Source: Pseudomonadota bacterium (GTDB lineage Bacteria > Pseudomonadota > Gammaproteobacteria > Steroidobacterales > Steroidobacteraceae). From it: 10,527 nucleotides of DNA. The DNA is taken from NCBI GenBank assembly GCA_018241455.1, contig JAFEDW010000051.1, positions 1-10,527 on the forward strand, read 5' to 3'. A program made the position numbers and the translations under genes. Of the stretch, positions 1-6,750 are shown piece after piece. The notes under the pieces are model-generated. The model was not told the origin of the DNA. It worked only from the letters and a program-made list of their open reading frames with translations, and did no database searches. Positions within the stretch are counted from its first letter, which is position 1; every line of letters starts with the position of its first letter.

Positions 1-2169
1 ATGTACGTGATCCTCGACCGCGCCTTGCCGGCGCTGGGCGACGGATTGAAGCCGGTGCAGCGGCGCATCGTCTACGCAATGAGCGAGCTGGGCCTGTCGG
101 CGGCATCGAAGCACAAGAAATCGGCGCGCACGGTCGGCGATGTCATCGGCAAGTTCCATCCGCACGGCGACTCGGCCTGCTACGAAGCCATGGTGCACAT
201 GGCGCAGGACTTCTCCTACCGCTATCCGCTCATCGACGGGCAGGGCAACTGGGGTTCGGCGGACGATCCGAAGTCCTTTGCGGCGATGCGCTACACCGAG
301 TCACGCCTGACGCGCTACGCCGACCTGCTGCTCGATGAGCTCGCCGACGGCACCGTGGACTGGGGCCCGAATTTCGACGGCTCGCTGGAAGAGCCGCTGC
401 TGTTGCCGGCGCGGCTGCCGAATCTGCTGCTGAACGGCGCGTCGGGCATCGCCGTCGGCATGGCCACCGACATCCCGCCGCACAACCTGCGCGAGATCGC
501 CGCGGCCTGCGTGCACCTGCTCGACGAACCGGATGCGACGACGCGCGCGCTGATGAAGCACGTCAAGGGGCCGGACCTGCCGACCGGCGCCGAGATCATT
601 TCCAGCCGCGATGATTTGGTGGAGTTCTACGACAAGGGTGCCGGCAGCTTCCGCGCGCGCGCGGTGTGGGAGCAGGAGAAGGAAACCGGCCACATCGTCA
701 TCACGCAATTGCCGTACCAGGTGTCGGGCAACCGCGTGCAGGAGCAGATCGCGCAGCAGATGCGCGAGAAGAAGCTGCCGATGGTCGAGGACATCCGCGA
801 CGAATCCGACCATGAGAACGCCACACGCCTCGTCATCGAGCCGCGTTCGAACCGCGTCGATGTCGAGCAGTTGATGGCGCACCTGTTTGCGACCACCGAC
901 CTCGAGCGCAGCTACCGTGTCAACCTCAACGTCATCGCGCTCGACGGGCGGCCGCGCGTCATGGGGCTGAAGGCGCTGCTGGCCGAGTGGCTGGAATTCC
1001 GGCGCCGCACGGTGCGCCGCCGGCTCGAGTTCCGGCTCGACAAGGTCTCGCGGCGGCTGCACATCCTCGACGGCATGCTGATCGCCTACCTCAACCTGGA
1101 CGAGGTGATCCGCATCATCCGCCGCGAGGAAGAGCCGAAGCCGGTGCTGATCAAGCGCTTCAAGCTCTCCGACGAGCAGGCCGAGGCGATCCTCGAGACG
1201 AAGTTGCGGCACCTCGCCAGGCTCGAGGAAATGAAGATCCGCGACGAGCAGCAGCGGCTGGCGGAGGAGCGCAAGGAAATCGAGGCGCTGCTCGCCAGCA
1301 AGGCGAAGCTGACCAAGCTGATCCGCGCGGAGATCGTCGCCGATGCCGCCGAGTACGGCGACGAGCGGCGCACGCGCATCGTCGAGCGCGCCGCGGCGCA
1401 GGCGATCGAGGAGACCGACCTGGTCGCCAACGAGCCGGTGACCGTCGTGCTGTCGACCGGCGGTTGGGTGCGCTCGGCAAAGGGCCACGACATCGATCCG
1501 CGTTCGCTGGCCTACAAGACCGGCGATGCCTTCCAGGCCGCGGCGCGCGGGCGCAGCACGCAGGCGGCGCTGTTCATCGACAGTACCGGCCGCGCCTACA
1601 GCCTGCCGGCGCACAGCCTGCCGTCGGCGCGCGGTGCCGGCGAACCGCTGTCGGGTCGGCTCGATCCGCCCGATGGCGCGCGGTTCGCCGGCGTGCTGAT
1701 CGGCGAGCCGACCGACCTGTGGCTGCTCGCGACCGACGCGGGCTTCGGCTTCACGGTGCGGCTCGCGGAACTGCAATCGCGCAATCGTGCCGGCAAGGGC
1801 GTCATCAACGTGAGCGCCGGCGCGACGGTGTTGCCGCCGGTGCCGGTGCCGGCGGGCGACGCGCTGGTGGCCGCCGTCAACAGCGAAGGACGCATGCTGG
1901 TGTTCCCGGCGAGCGAGGTGCCGGAGTTGCCGCGTGGCAAGGGCAACAAGCTGTTCGGCATCCCGGGCAAAAAGGCCGAGGCGCGCGAGGAATTGATGAT
2001 CGCGATCGCTGTGCCGGGCCCTGGCCAGTCGCTGCGCGTGTATTCGGGCGAGCGGCAGATGACGCTCAGCGCCACGGACCTCAAGCATTACCTCGGGCAG
2101 CGCGCGCAGCGCGGCGCGGTGCTGCCGCGCGGCTGGCGCACGGTCGAGCGCGTTGAAGCCATCGACTGA
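1..2169 (+). CDS. parC: DNA topoisomerase IV subunit A, ParC (5' end outside window)
   Basis: ParC is the DNA-cleaving and rejoining subunit of topoisomerase IV. With ParE it decatenates daughter chromosomes and relaxes supercoils. The 722 visible residues align throughout with E. coli ParC. The first visible Met corresponds to E. coli Met23 (the SMYVI.DRALP region), so about 22 N-terminal residues lie upstream and this ATG is probably not the true start. The catalytic tyrosine is Tyr98 in AAMRYTESR (E. coli Tyr120), preceded by Arg97. The quinolone-resistance region reads HPHGDSACYEAM, with Ser58 and Glu62 matching the drug-sensitive Ser80 and Glu84. The breakage-reunion and coiled-coil tower region runs to about residue 470. 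A C-terminal beta-pinwheel follows, with GWVRSAKGHDID, DSTGRAY, LPSARGAGEPL, NRAGKG and RGKGNK blocks typical of ParC rather than GyrA. The TGA stop is at 2167-2169. The gene is convergent with the lipoprotein gene downstream. Identification is very secure. Confidence 0.97.
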   Translation: MYVILDRALPALGDGLKPVQRRIVYAMSELGLSAASKHKKSARTVGDVIGKFHPHGDSACYEAMVHMAQDFSYRYPLIDGQGNWGSADDPKSFAAMRYTESRLTRYADLLLDELADGTVDWGPNFDGSLEEPLLLPARLPNLLLNGASGIAVGMATDIPPHNLREIAAACVHLLDEPDATTRALMKHVKGPDLPTGAEIISSRDDLVEFYDKGAGSFRARAVWEQEKETGHIVITQLPYQVSGNRVQEQIAQQMREKKLPMVEDIRDESDHENATRLVIEPRSNRVDVEQLMAHLFATTDLERSYRVNLNVIALDGRPRVMGLKALLAEWLEFRRRTVRRRLEFRLDKVSRRLHILDGMLIAYLNLDEVIRIIRREEEPKPVLIKRFKLSDEQAEAILETKLRHLARLEEMKIRDEQQRLAEERKEIEALLASKAKLTKLIRAEIVADAAEYGDERRTRIVERAAAQAIEETDLVANEPVTVVLSTGGWVRSAKGHDIDPRSLAYKTGDAFQAAARGRSTQAALFIDSTGRAYSLPAHSLPSARGAGEPLSGRLDPPDGARFAGVLIGEPTDLWLLATDAGFGFTVRLAELQSRNRAGKGVINVSAGATVLPPVPVPAGDALVAAVNSEGRMLVFPASEVPELPRGKGNKLFGIPGKKAEAREELMIAIAVPGPGQSLRVYSGERQMTLSATDLKHYLGQRAQRGAVLPRGWRTVERVEAID

Positions 2170-2177
2170 ATGAAAAC

Positions 2178-2219
2178 GGGGCGGCGCCTTGGGCCGCCAT
2201 CGGCCCAGGGCTCCGCCCC
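2178..2219. terminator. Long GC-rich hairpin, probable bidirectional terminator between parC and the lipoprotein gene
   Basis: A 7-bp outer stem (2178-2184 with 2213-2219) and a 10-bp inner stem (2187-2196 with 2201-2210, one G-U pair) are separated by a 2x2 internal loop and closed by a CCAT loop. On the minus strand the hairpin is followed by GTTTTC (2177-2172), a short U-tract typical of an intrinsic terminator for the lipoprotein transcript. On the plus strand it begins 8 bases after the parC stop, but the downstream sequence (GCCGTTC) is poor in T, so termination of parC there would be weaker. A smaller 6-bp hairpin with a CCGT loop sits at 2236-2251, nearer the lipoprotein stop, and has no U-tract. 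Confidence 0.7.
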
Positions 2220-2262
2220 GCCGTTCATCAACGCCCGCCGCCCGTGCGGCGAGCCCAGTGCC

Positions 2263-2880
2263 TTACTTCGCGGCTGGCGCCGGCGCCGGCTTCGGCAGCG
2301 TCATCTTGATCGCGGCGGCGGCGGCTTCGGCCTTCGCCTTCACGTCATTGGCGGTGCCGACGGCTTCCTCGATGTTGCCCGCGGCAAAGGCGGCCTGCGC
2401 CTTGCTCCACAGCGAGCCGGCATCGGCGATGCTGGACTTGGCCGCGGCCACGTCGACGCCCGCCGGGGCATGCTTCATCTTGGCGAGCGCGTTCACCTTG
2501 TTCGTCACCGAAGTCACGAGGCCCGGGAGCGAGGCGGCCAGTGCCGGCCATTGCGCGCTCATCGCCTTGACGACCTCATCTTTCTTCAGCATCGCAGCGC
2601 CGAGCAGGCCCTGCGCATCGGTCAGCACGCCCGGCGCGCTGCTGAGCACGGTCGCGTAGTCCTTGTTGTCGAACGAGGTCTTCAGGTCGGCCAGCTTCTT
2701 CTGCACGGCGGCGAGCTGATCGGGGATGTACTTGCCCGCATCCGGAGCGGCGGCGTTCACGGCGCTTTCGACTCCGGCGATGGCCTTCTGCGCCGGCTCC
2801 ATCTGGCTCGCGCAGGCGCCGAGCAGCAGCGCGGCGGCAACGGCCAGAAATCCAACGGTCTTCCTGTTTCGCATCATCAT
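2263..2880 (-). CDS. Small Ala-rich predicted lipoprotein, function unknown
   Basis: I do not recognise a named gene. The 205-residue product starts with a short basic segment (RNRK) and a hydrophobic stretch ending in the lipobox LGAC at residues 20-23. It should be processed by signal peptidase II, lipidated on Cys23 and anchored to a membrane facing the periplasm. The mature part is rich in Ala, Lys and Val, lacks further Cys, and looks almost entirely helical. Two segments, about residues 56-93 and 151-188, resemble each other at a constant offset of 95 (Phe70/Phe165, Ala82/Ala177, Val85/Val180), suggesting an internal duplication. The tail is Pro/Ala-rich (PKPAPAPAAK). It loosely resembles helical DUF4398-type envelope lipoproteins, but that link is uncertain. 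Three consecutive ATG codons open the frame. The first lies 10 bases after an AGGAG ribosome site (2891-2895), which favours 2880 as the start. The gene ends in TAA and is convergent with parC. Confidence 0.85.
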   Translation of the reverse strand: MMMRNRKTVGFLAVAAALLLGACASQMEPAQKAIAGVESAVNAAAPDAGKYIPDQLAAVQKKLADLKTSFDNKDYATVLSSAPGVLTDAQGLLGAAMLKKDEVVKAMSAQWPALAASLPGLVTSVTNKVNALAKMKHAPAGVDVAAAKSSIADAGSLWSKAQAAFAAGNIEEAVGTANDVKAKAEAAAAAIKMTLPKPAPAPAAK

Positions 2881-2982
2881 GGCAGTCTCGCTCCTGATTT
2901 TGGTTCTTTGGCAGGTCGAAATCCGGCGACGCCGCGGCCTGTCTGCCGGGCATGTTATCGCTTCGCCGCGACGGGCGCTGCG
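2881..2982. other. 102-base intergenic gap between oppF and the lipoprotein gene
   Basis: This gap separates the oppF stop (TAG at 2983-2985) from the lipoprotein start. Reading on the minus strand it holds a -10-like TAACAT (2952-2957, four of six matches) without a convincing -35 element, then the AGGAG ribosome site at 2891-2895. A promoter for the lipoprotein gene here is plausible but weakly supported. No clear intrinsic terminator for the opp operon is visible: there is no strong stem followed by a T-run, so read-through into the lipoprotein gene is possible. The part nearest the lipoprotein gene (about 2881-2930) is noticeably less GC-rich than its surroundings, as expected of a leader. 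Confidence 0.3.
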
Positions 2983-3951
2983 CTATTCGCCGGCGCGATG
3001 ACAGCTGACGAGGCTGGCGCCCAGCGGGCGGATGGCCGGTGCCTCGGCCGCGCAGCGTGCCACGGCCATCGGGCAACGGTGGCGGTAGGCGCAGCCGCCG
3101 CCGGCTTCGGCCGGCGCGGTTGCAGCGTGGTCGGCGGCCGGCGCCGGTGCAACGGGGCGTTGCGCCGGATCCGGAACCGGGTTGGCGGCCAGCAGCGCGC
3201 GCGTGTACGGATGTTGCGGCGCGCCGAACAGCCGTTCGCGCGGCGCCTGCTCGACGATCCGGCCGCGGAACAGCACCATGACCCGGTCGCACAGGAATCG
3301 CACCGTCGGCAGGTCGTGCGCGATGAACAGCAGCGCCAGGCCCAGCTCGGCGCGCATGTCGTGCAGCAGGTTGGCGATCTGCGAGCGGATCGACACGTCC
3401 AGCGCCGCCACCGGTTCGTCGCAGATCAGCAGCCGCGGACCCAGCATCAGCGCGCGCGCCAGGCCGACACGCTGCGTCTGGCCGCCCGAGAGCTGGTGCG
3501 GAAATCGCGCCAGCAGTTCGGGCCCCAGTCCGACGCGCGCCAGCATCGCGAGCACCTGTTGCTCGTGCTGCGCGCGCGCGGCCCGCCGGTATTCCAGCAG
3601 CGGTTCCGCGATGAGTTCGAGCACGGTCATGCGCGGATCGAGCGCGCCGAGCGGATCCTGGAACACGACCTGCATGCGTTCGCGCACGCCGCGCAGCGCG
3701 GCGCCGCGGAGCGAGAGGAGTTCGCGCTGTTCGAATTGCACGCTGCCCGTCGCAGGCACCAGCCGCAGCAGGGCACGCGCGATGCTGGACTTGCCGCTGC
3801 CCGATTCGCCGACCAACCCGACGCTCTCGCCGGCGGCGATGTCGAAGCTGACGCCCCGAACGGCGTCGGCCGCCGCCGCGGCCGCCGTGCGGCCGCCACG
3901 GTACCGCACGCGCAGTTCGCGCACCTCCAGCAGGCTGGGCGAATCGCTCAT
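2983..3951 (-). CDS. oppF: Oligopeptide ABC transporter ATP-binding protein OppF
   Basis: Second ATPase of the peptide importer; it pairs with OppD on the cytoplasmic face of OppBC. The 322 residues carry Walker A GESGSGKS (48-55), Q-loop Gln98 in VVFQDPLGALDPRM, signature LSGGQ (154-158), Walker B LLICDE (Asp178, Glu179), D-loop AALD and switch His212. The HPYTRALL segment at 247-254 begins the Opp/Dpp C-terminal extension. Four cysteines, 287, 293, 300 and 317, follow the spacing C-X5-C-X6-C-X16-C, a pattern linked to an iron-sulfur cluster in some peptide-transporter ATPases. Oddities: an Ala-rich run near residue 23; LSGGQTQR instead of the usual LSGGQRQR; and an Ala/Pro-rich linker (about 261-286) where relatives have a conserved segment ending PSP..PP.GC. 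The start ATG overlaps the oppD stop as ATGA. DppF is the main alternative name; OppF is favoured by its partners. Confidence 0.9.
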   Translation of the reverse strand: MSDSPSLLEVRELRVRYRGGRTAAAAAADAVRGVSFDIAAGESVGLVGESGSGKSSIARALLRLVPATGSVQFEQRELLSLRGAALRGVRERMQVVFQDPLGALDPRMTVLELIAEPLLEYRRAARAQHEQQVLAMLARVGLGPELLARFPHQLSGGQTQRVGLARALMLGPRLLICDEPVAALDVSIRSQIANLLHDMRAELGLALLFIAHDLPTVRFLCDRVMVLFRGRIVEQAPRERLFGAPQHPYTRALLAANPVPDPAQRPVAPAPAADHAATAPAEAGGGCAYRHRCPMAVARCAAEAPAIRPLGASLVSCHRAGE

Positions 3952-4955
3952 GCGCGGATCCAGGCTGCGTCGACCTGCGTGGCCGAGCCGGTGAAGTGGC
4001 AGGCGTTGGCGCGGCCATCAGGCAGCACGCGCAGGTCAGGCTGCCGCGTGCAACGCTCGTGCACCAGCGGACAGCGCGGCGCGAATGCGCAACCCGCCGG
4101 CAGTTCGGCCAGGTCGGGCGGTTGGCCCGGTATCGACGGGAGCCGTGCCGGCAGCGGCAGGTCGAGGCGCGGCAGCGAGCGCAGCAGCCCGGCCGTATAC
4201 GGATGAAGCGGGGCCGCGTACAGCGCCGCGGCTGATGCCAGTTCGACCAGGCGGCCGCCGTACATGACGGCCACCCGGTCGGCCATCGAGGCCAGTGCGC
4301 CCAGGTCGTGCGTGACGAACAACGACGCAACGCCGCTCCGTTCGCGCAAGTCGCGCAGCAGTTGCAGCACCTGCGCCTGCACCGTGACATCGAGCGCGGT
4401 CGTCGGCTCATCCAGCAGCAGGATCTCCGGTTCGCACATCAGCGCCATCGCGATCAGCACGCGCTGGCGCATGCCGCCCGACAATTCGTGCGGATGGCAG
4501 CGCAGGCGCTCGGTCGGTGCGTCGATCTGCACCGTGGCCAGCAGTTCGGCCGCGCGTGACGCCGCCGCGCGTCGCCCGAGGCGCAGTTGCCGGCGGGCGC
4601 CCTCGGTGAGCTGCGTGCCGATCGTCAGGTACGGATTCAGCGCGCTCAGCGGGTCCTGGAACACGATCGCGATGCGCCGGCCGCGGATCGCCTCGAGGCG
4701 CGCGGCGGGGGCGCCCACCAGTTCCTCGCCGCGATAGCGGATGCTGCCGCTGAGCCGCGCGCCGGGTGCCGACAGGCCCAGCAACGCCAGCAGCAGTTGC
4801 GATTTGCCCGAGCCGGATTCTCCCACGACCCCTAAGCATTCGCGTTCGCGCAGTTCGAGATCGACGCCATCGACGGCGTGCAGCTCGCGGCCGTCGCGAC
4901 GATAAGCGACGCCGAGCGCGTGCAGCCGCAGCAGCGTTTCGCGCGGCTCAGCCAT
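3948..4955 (-). CDS. oppD: Oligopeptide ABC transporter ATP-binding protein OppD
   Basis: First ATPase of the importer, powering peptide uptake through OppBC. From the chosen ATG the product has 335 residues: Walker A GESGSGKS (45-52), Q-loop Gln100 in VFQDPLSALNPYLTIG, signature LSGGM (158-162), Walker B ILLLDE (Asp182, Glu183), TTALD D-loop and switch His216. The C-terminal peptide-transporter extension starts at HPYTAGLLRSLP (251-262) and continues as IPGQPPDLAELPAGC. Cys289, Cys295, Cys302 and Cys319 have exactly the same C-X5-C-X6-C-X16-C spacing as OppF. The frame stays open to an ATG at 5000, but the 15 extra residues (RCATHSTRATSTT...) lie inside oppC and are unlike the family, so MAEPRETLLRL at 4955 is preferred. 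The gene overlaps oppC by 8 bases and has only a weak ribosome site, suggesting translational coupling. It shares ATGA with oppF. Confidence 0.92.
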   Translation of the reverse strand: MAEPRETLLRLHALGVAYRRDGRELHAVDGVDLELRERECLGVVGESGSGKSQLLLALLGLSAPGARLSGSIRYRGEELVGAPAARLEAIRGRRIAIVFQDPLSALNPYLTIGTQLTEGARRQLRLGRRAAASRAAELLATVQIDAPTERLRCHPHELSGGMRQRVLIAMALMCEPEILLLDEPTTALDVTVQAQVLQLLRDLRERSGVASLFVTHDLGALASMADRVAVMYGGRLVELASAAALYAAPLHPYTAGLLRSLPRLDLPLPARLPSIPGQPPDLAELPAGCAFAPRCPLVHERCTRQPDLRVLPDGRANACHFTGSATQVDAAWIRA

Positions 4956-5826
4956 GGCGGTCGTGCTCGTGGCGCGGGTCGAGTGCGTCGCGCAGCGCAT
5001 CGCCGAGCCGATTCAGGCACAGGATGATCGCCGCAAGGAACAGTGCCGGGATGATCAGCAGGTACGGGTTCGCCTGCATCTCGTTGGCGCCCTCGGCGAC
5101 CAACGAGCCGAGCGAAGCCAGCGGCGCGTGCACGCCGAGGCCGAGGAAACTCAGCAGCGCTTCGAACAGGATGATGCCGGGAATCGTCAGCGTCGCGTAC
5201 ACGGCCACGAGGCCGCTCAGGTTCGGCAACACGTGCCGCCAGATCATCGCGCCGGTGCGCACGCCGAGCGCGCGCGCTGCCTCGATGTACTCGTGCTCGC
5301 GTATCGACAGCGTCTGGCCGCGCACGATGCGTGCGATGTCGAGCCAGGAGACCGCGCCGATCGCGATGAACACCATGAGGAAATGGCGGCCGAACAGCAC
5401 CTCGAGCACGATGACGAACGGGATGAACGGCAGCGTGTACAGCACATCGACGATGCGCATCAGCACGCCGTCGACCCGGCCGCCGACGTAGCCCGCCACC
5501 GCGCCCCAGGCGACGCCGATGGCGACGCTGATCAGGCTGGCGGAGATGCCGACCAGCAGCGAGATGCGGCAGCCCCACATGACCCGCACCAGCAGGTCGC
5601 GCCCGAGGCTGTCGGTACCGAACCAGTGACCGCCGCGCAGCGCCGGCGCATGGAAGATCTCCGTCCACACGGGCGTGGCAAAATCGAACGGCGACAGCAG
5701 TGGCACCAGCAGCGCGGCCGCGACGATCAGCGCCAGCAGCCACGCCGCCGCCAGCGTGCTCGGGCGCTCGCGCAGCCGCCGAGCGCACTGGCGCCACAGG
5801 CCGTCCGCCGTCGCGGCGCGCTTCAT
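4948..5826 (-). CDS. oppC: Oligopeptide ABC transporter permease OppC
   Basis: Inner-membrane channel subunit that pairs with OppB. The 292 residues match E. coli OppC (about 302): a short basic N-terminus, one transmembrane helix at about 26-44, a periplasmic segment, then the hallmark HWFGTD..GRDLLVR (67-81) and RISLLVG (87-93). Further helices follow. The cytoplasmic coupling (EAA) loop is YIEAARALG (180-188), continuing through MIWRHVLPN (194-202). SFLGLGVHAP and a final RDALDP motif are also typical. The C-terminal tail is His/Asp/Arg-rich (RHEHDRHG). The reading frame is open far upstream (to 6573), but the family N-terminus and the ATGA overlap with the oppB stop place the start at 5826. 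A GGGA sequence six bases upstream could serve as ribosome site. The gene overlaps oppD by 8 bases. Confidence 0.94.
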   Translation of the reverse strand: MKRAATADGLWRQCARRLRERPSTLAAAWLLALIVAAALLVPLLSPFDFATPVWTEIFHAPALRGGHWFGTDSLGRDLLVRVMWGCRISLLVGISASLISVAIGVAWGAVAGYVGGRVDGVLMRIVDVLYTLPFIPFVIVLEVLFGRHFLMVFIAIGAVSWLDIARIVRGQTLSIREHEYIEAARALGVRTGAMIWRHVLPNLSGLVAVYATLTIPGIILFEALLSFLGLGVHAPLASLGSLVAEGANEMQANPYLLIIPALFLAAIILCLNRLGDALRDALDPRHEHDRHG

Positions 5827-6749
5827 GCGCGATCCCGTACGCGCGGGTCGAGCCAGGCGTAGCACAGGTCGACCAGCAGGTTGAGGCCGATGATCAGCGC
5901 GCCATACAGCACCGTGATGCCGGTGACGACGGTGTAGTCGCGGTTCAGCGCGCCGGTGACGAACAGGTGTCCGATGCCCGGCAGGCCGAATACCTGCTCG
6001 ACGACGATCGATCCGGTCAGCACGCCGGCGATGGCGGGACCGAGGAACGACACCAGTGGCAGCAGCGTCGGGCGCAGCGCGTGGCCCAGCACGATGCGGT
6101 GCGGCGGCAGTCCCTTGGCGCGCGCAGCGCGGATGTACGGCTGCCCGAGCGCGTCGATCGCCGCTGAACGCACGATGCGCGCGATGTAGGCCGTGTACGG
6201 CAACGCGAGTGCGACCGCAGGCAGCAGCAGGTGCCGCCACGAACCCGCGACCCAGTCGCCGGCCGGCAGCCAGTGCAGCCGCATCGCAAACACCAGGATC
6301 AGCAGCGGTGCGGTCACGAACACCGGCACCGATATGCCGAGCATCGCGACGCCCATCGGCAACTGGTCGCGCCAGCTGCCGGGCCGCGTCGCCGCGATGA
6401 GCCCGGTGGCGCAGCCGAGCAGCAGCGCCAACAGCATCGCTGCGCTGCCGATCGCGGCATCGACGGGCAGTCCCTGCGCAATCAGCTCGTTGACCGAGGT
6501 GTTGCGATACTGGAACGACGGACCGAAGTCGCCGTGCGCAAGTTGGCCGAGGTAACGCAGGTACTGCCGCCACACCGGCTCATCCAGGTGGTAGCGCGCC
6601 TCGATGGCGCGCTGGATCTGCGGCACCAGCACCTTGTCGGAATCGAACGGCCCGCCGGGCGTCAGGTGCAGCAGCATGAAGGCGAGCGTCGCGATCACCA
6701 GCAATGTCGGGATCGCGATCAGCAGCCGGCGCAGCAGGAAGCGCAGCAA
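5823..6749 (-). CDS. oppB: Oligopeptide ABC transporter permease OppB (TTG start)
   Basis: Inner-membrane channel subunit of the peptide importer. The 308 residues align end to end with E. coli OppB (306). The first helix is at about 9-28, then HLTPGGPFDSDK, the periplasmic block YHLDEP..RQYLRYLGQLAHGDFGPSF (53-79), and five further hydrophobic segments. The coupling loop YIRAARAKGLPPHRIV is at 205-220. GSIVVEQVFGLPGIG (246-260) and ALNRDYTVV (267-275) are further family blocks. The start is TTG at 6749-6747, one base after the oppA TAG stop. An AGGA site (6758-6761) lies 8 bases upstream, and the MLRFLLRRLL N-terminus matches E. coli OppB directly, so the rare start is credible. It ends in ATGA with oppC. 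OppB is favoured over DppB by the close sequence match. Confidence 0.95.
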   Translation of the reverse strand: MLRFLLRRLLIAIPTLLVIATLAFMLLHLTPGGPFDSDKVLVPQIQRAIEARYHLDEPVWRQYLRYLGQLAHGDFGPSFQYRNTSVNELIAQGLPVDAAIGSAAMLLALLLGCATGLIAATRPGSWRDQLPMGVAMLGISVPVFVTAPLLILVFAMRLHWLPAGDWVAGSWRHLLLPAVALALPYTAYIARIVRSAAIDALGQPYIRAARAKGLPPHRIVLGHALRPTLLPLVSFLGPAIAGVLTGSIVVEQVFGLPGIGHLFVTGALNRDYTVVTGITVLYGALIIGLNLLVDLCYAWLDPRVRDRA

Positions 6750-6750
6750 G

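Noticed and set aside
1831..1856. Short GCCGGTGCCGGTGCCGGC repetition in parC
   Set aside because: It encodes a Pro-Val-Pro-Val-Pro stretch in the ParC C-terminal domain; a codon-level repeat, not a separate element.
301..2088. Minus-strand open frame of 595 codons inside parC
   Set aside because: It lies opposite a certain parC gene and has the His/Arg/Gln-rich composition of a shadow frame.
2931..2976. Possible terminator after oppF built on CGCGGC/GCCGCG
   Set aside because: Only six base pairs with a loop of nearly 30 bases and no T-run; this is expected by chance in GC-rich DNA.
2170..4206. Plus-strand open frame of 678 codons starting right after the parC stop
   Set aside because: Its ATG follows parC directly, but it runs through the terminator hairpin and opposite the lipoprotein, oppF and part of oppD genes, with low-complexity sequence and no recognisable domain.
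2576..4411. Minus-strand open frame of 611 codons overlapping oppD, oppF and the lipoprotein gene
   Set aside because: It is an out-of-frame shadow; the real genes in the other frames carry full ABC ATPase motifs and a lipobox.
5824..6573. Upstream extension of the oppC frame
   Set aside because: It lies within oppB in another frame and is unlike any OppC N-terminus; the ATGA start at 5826 fits the family.
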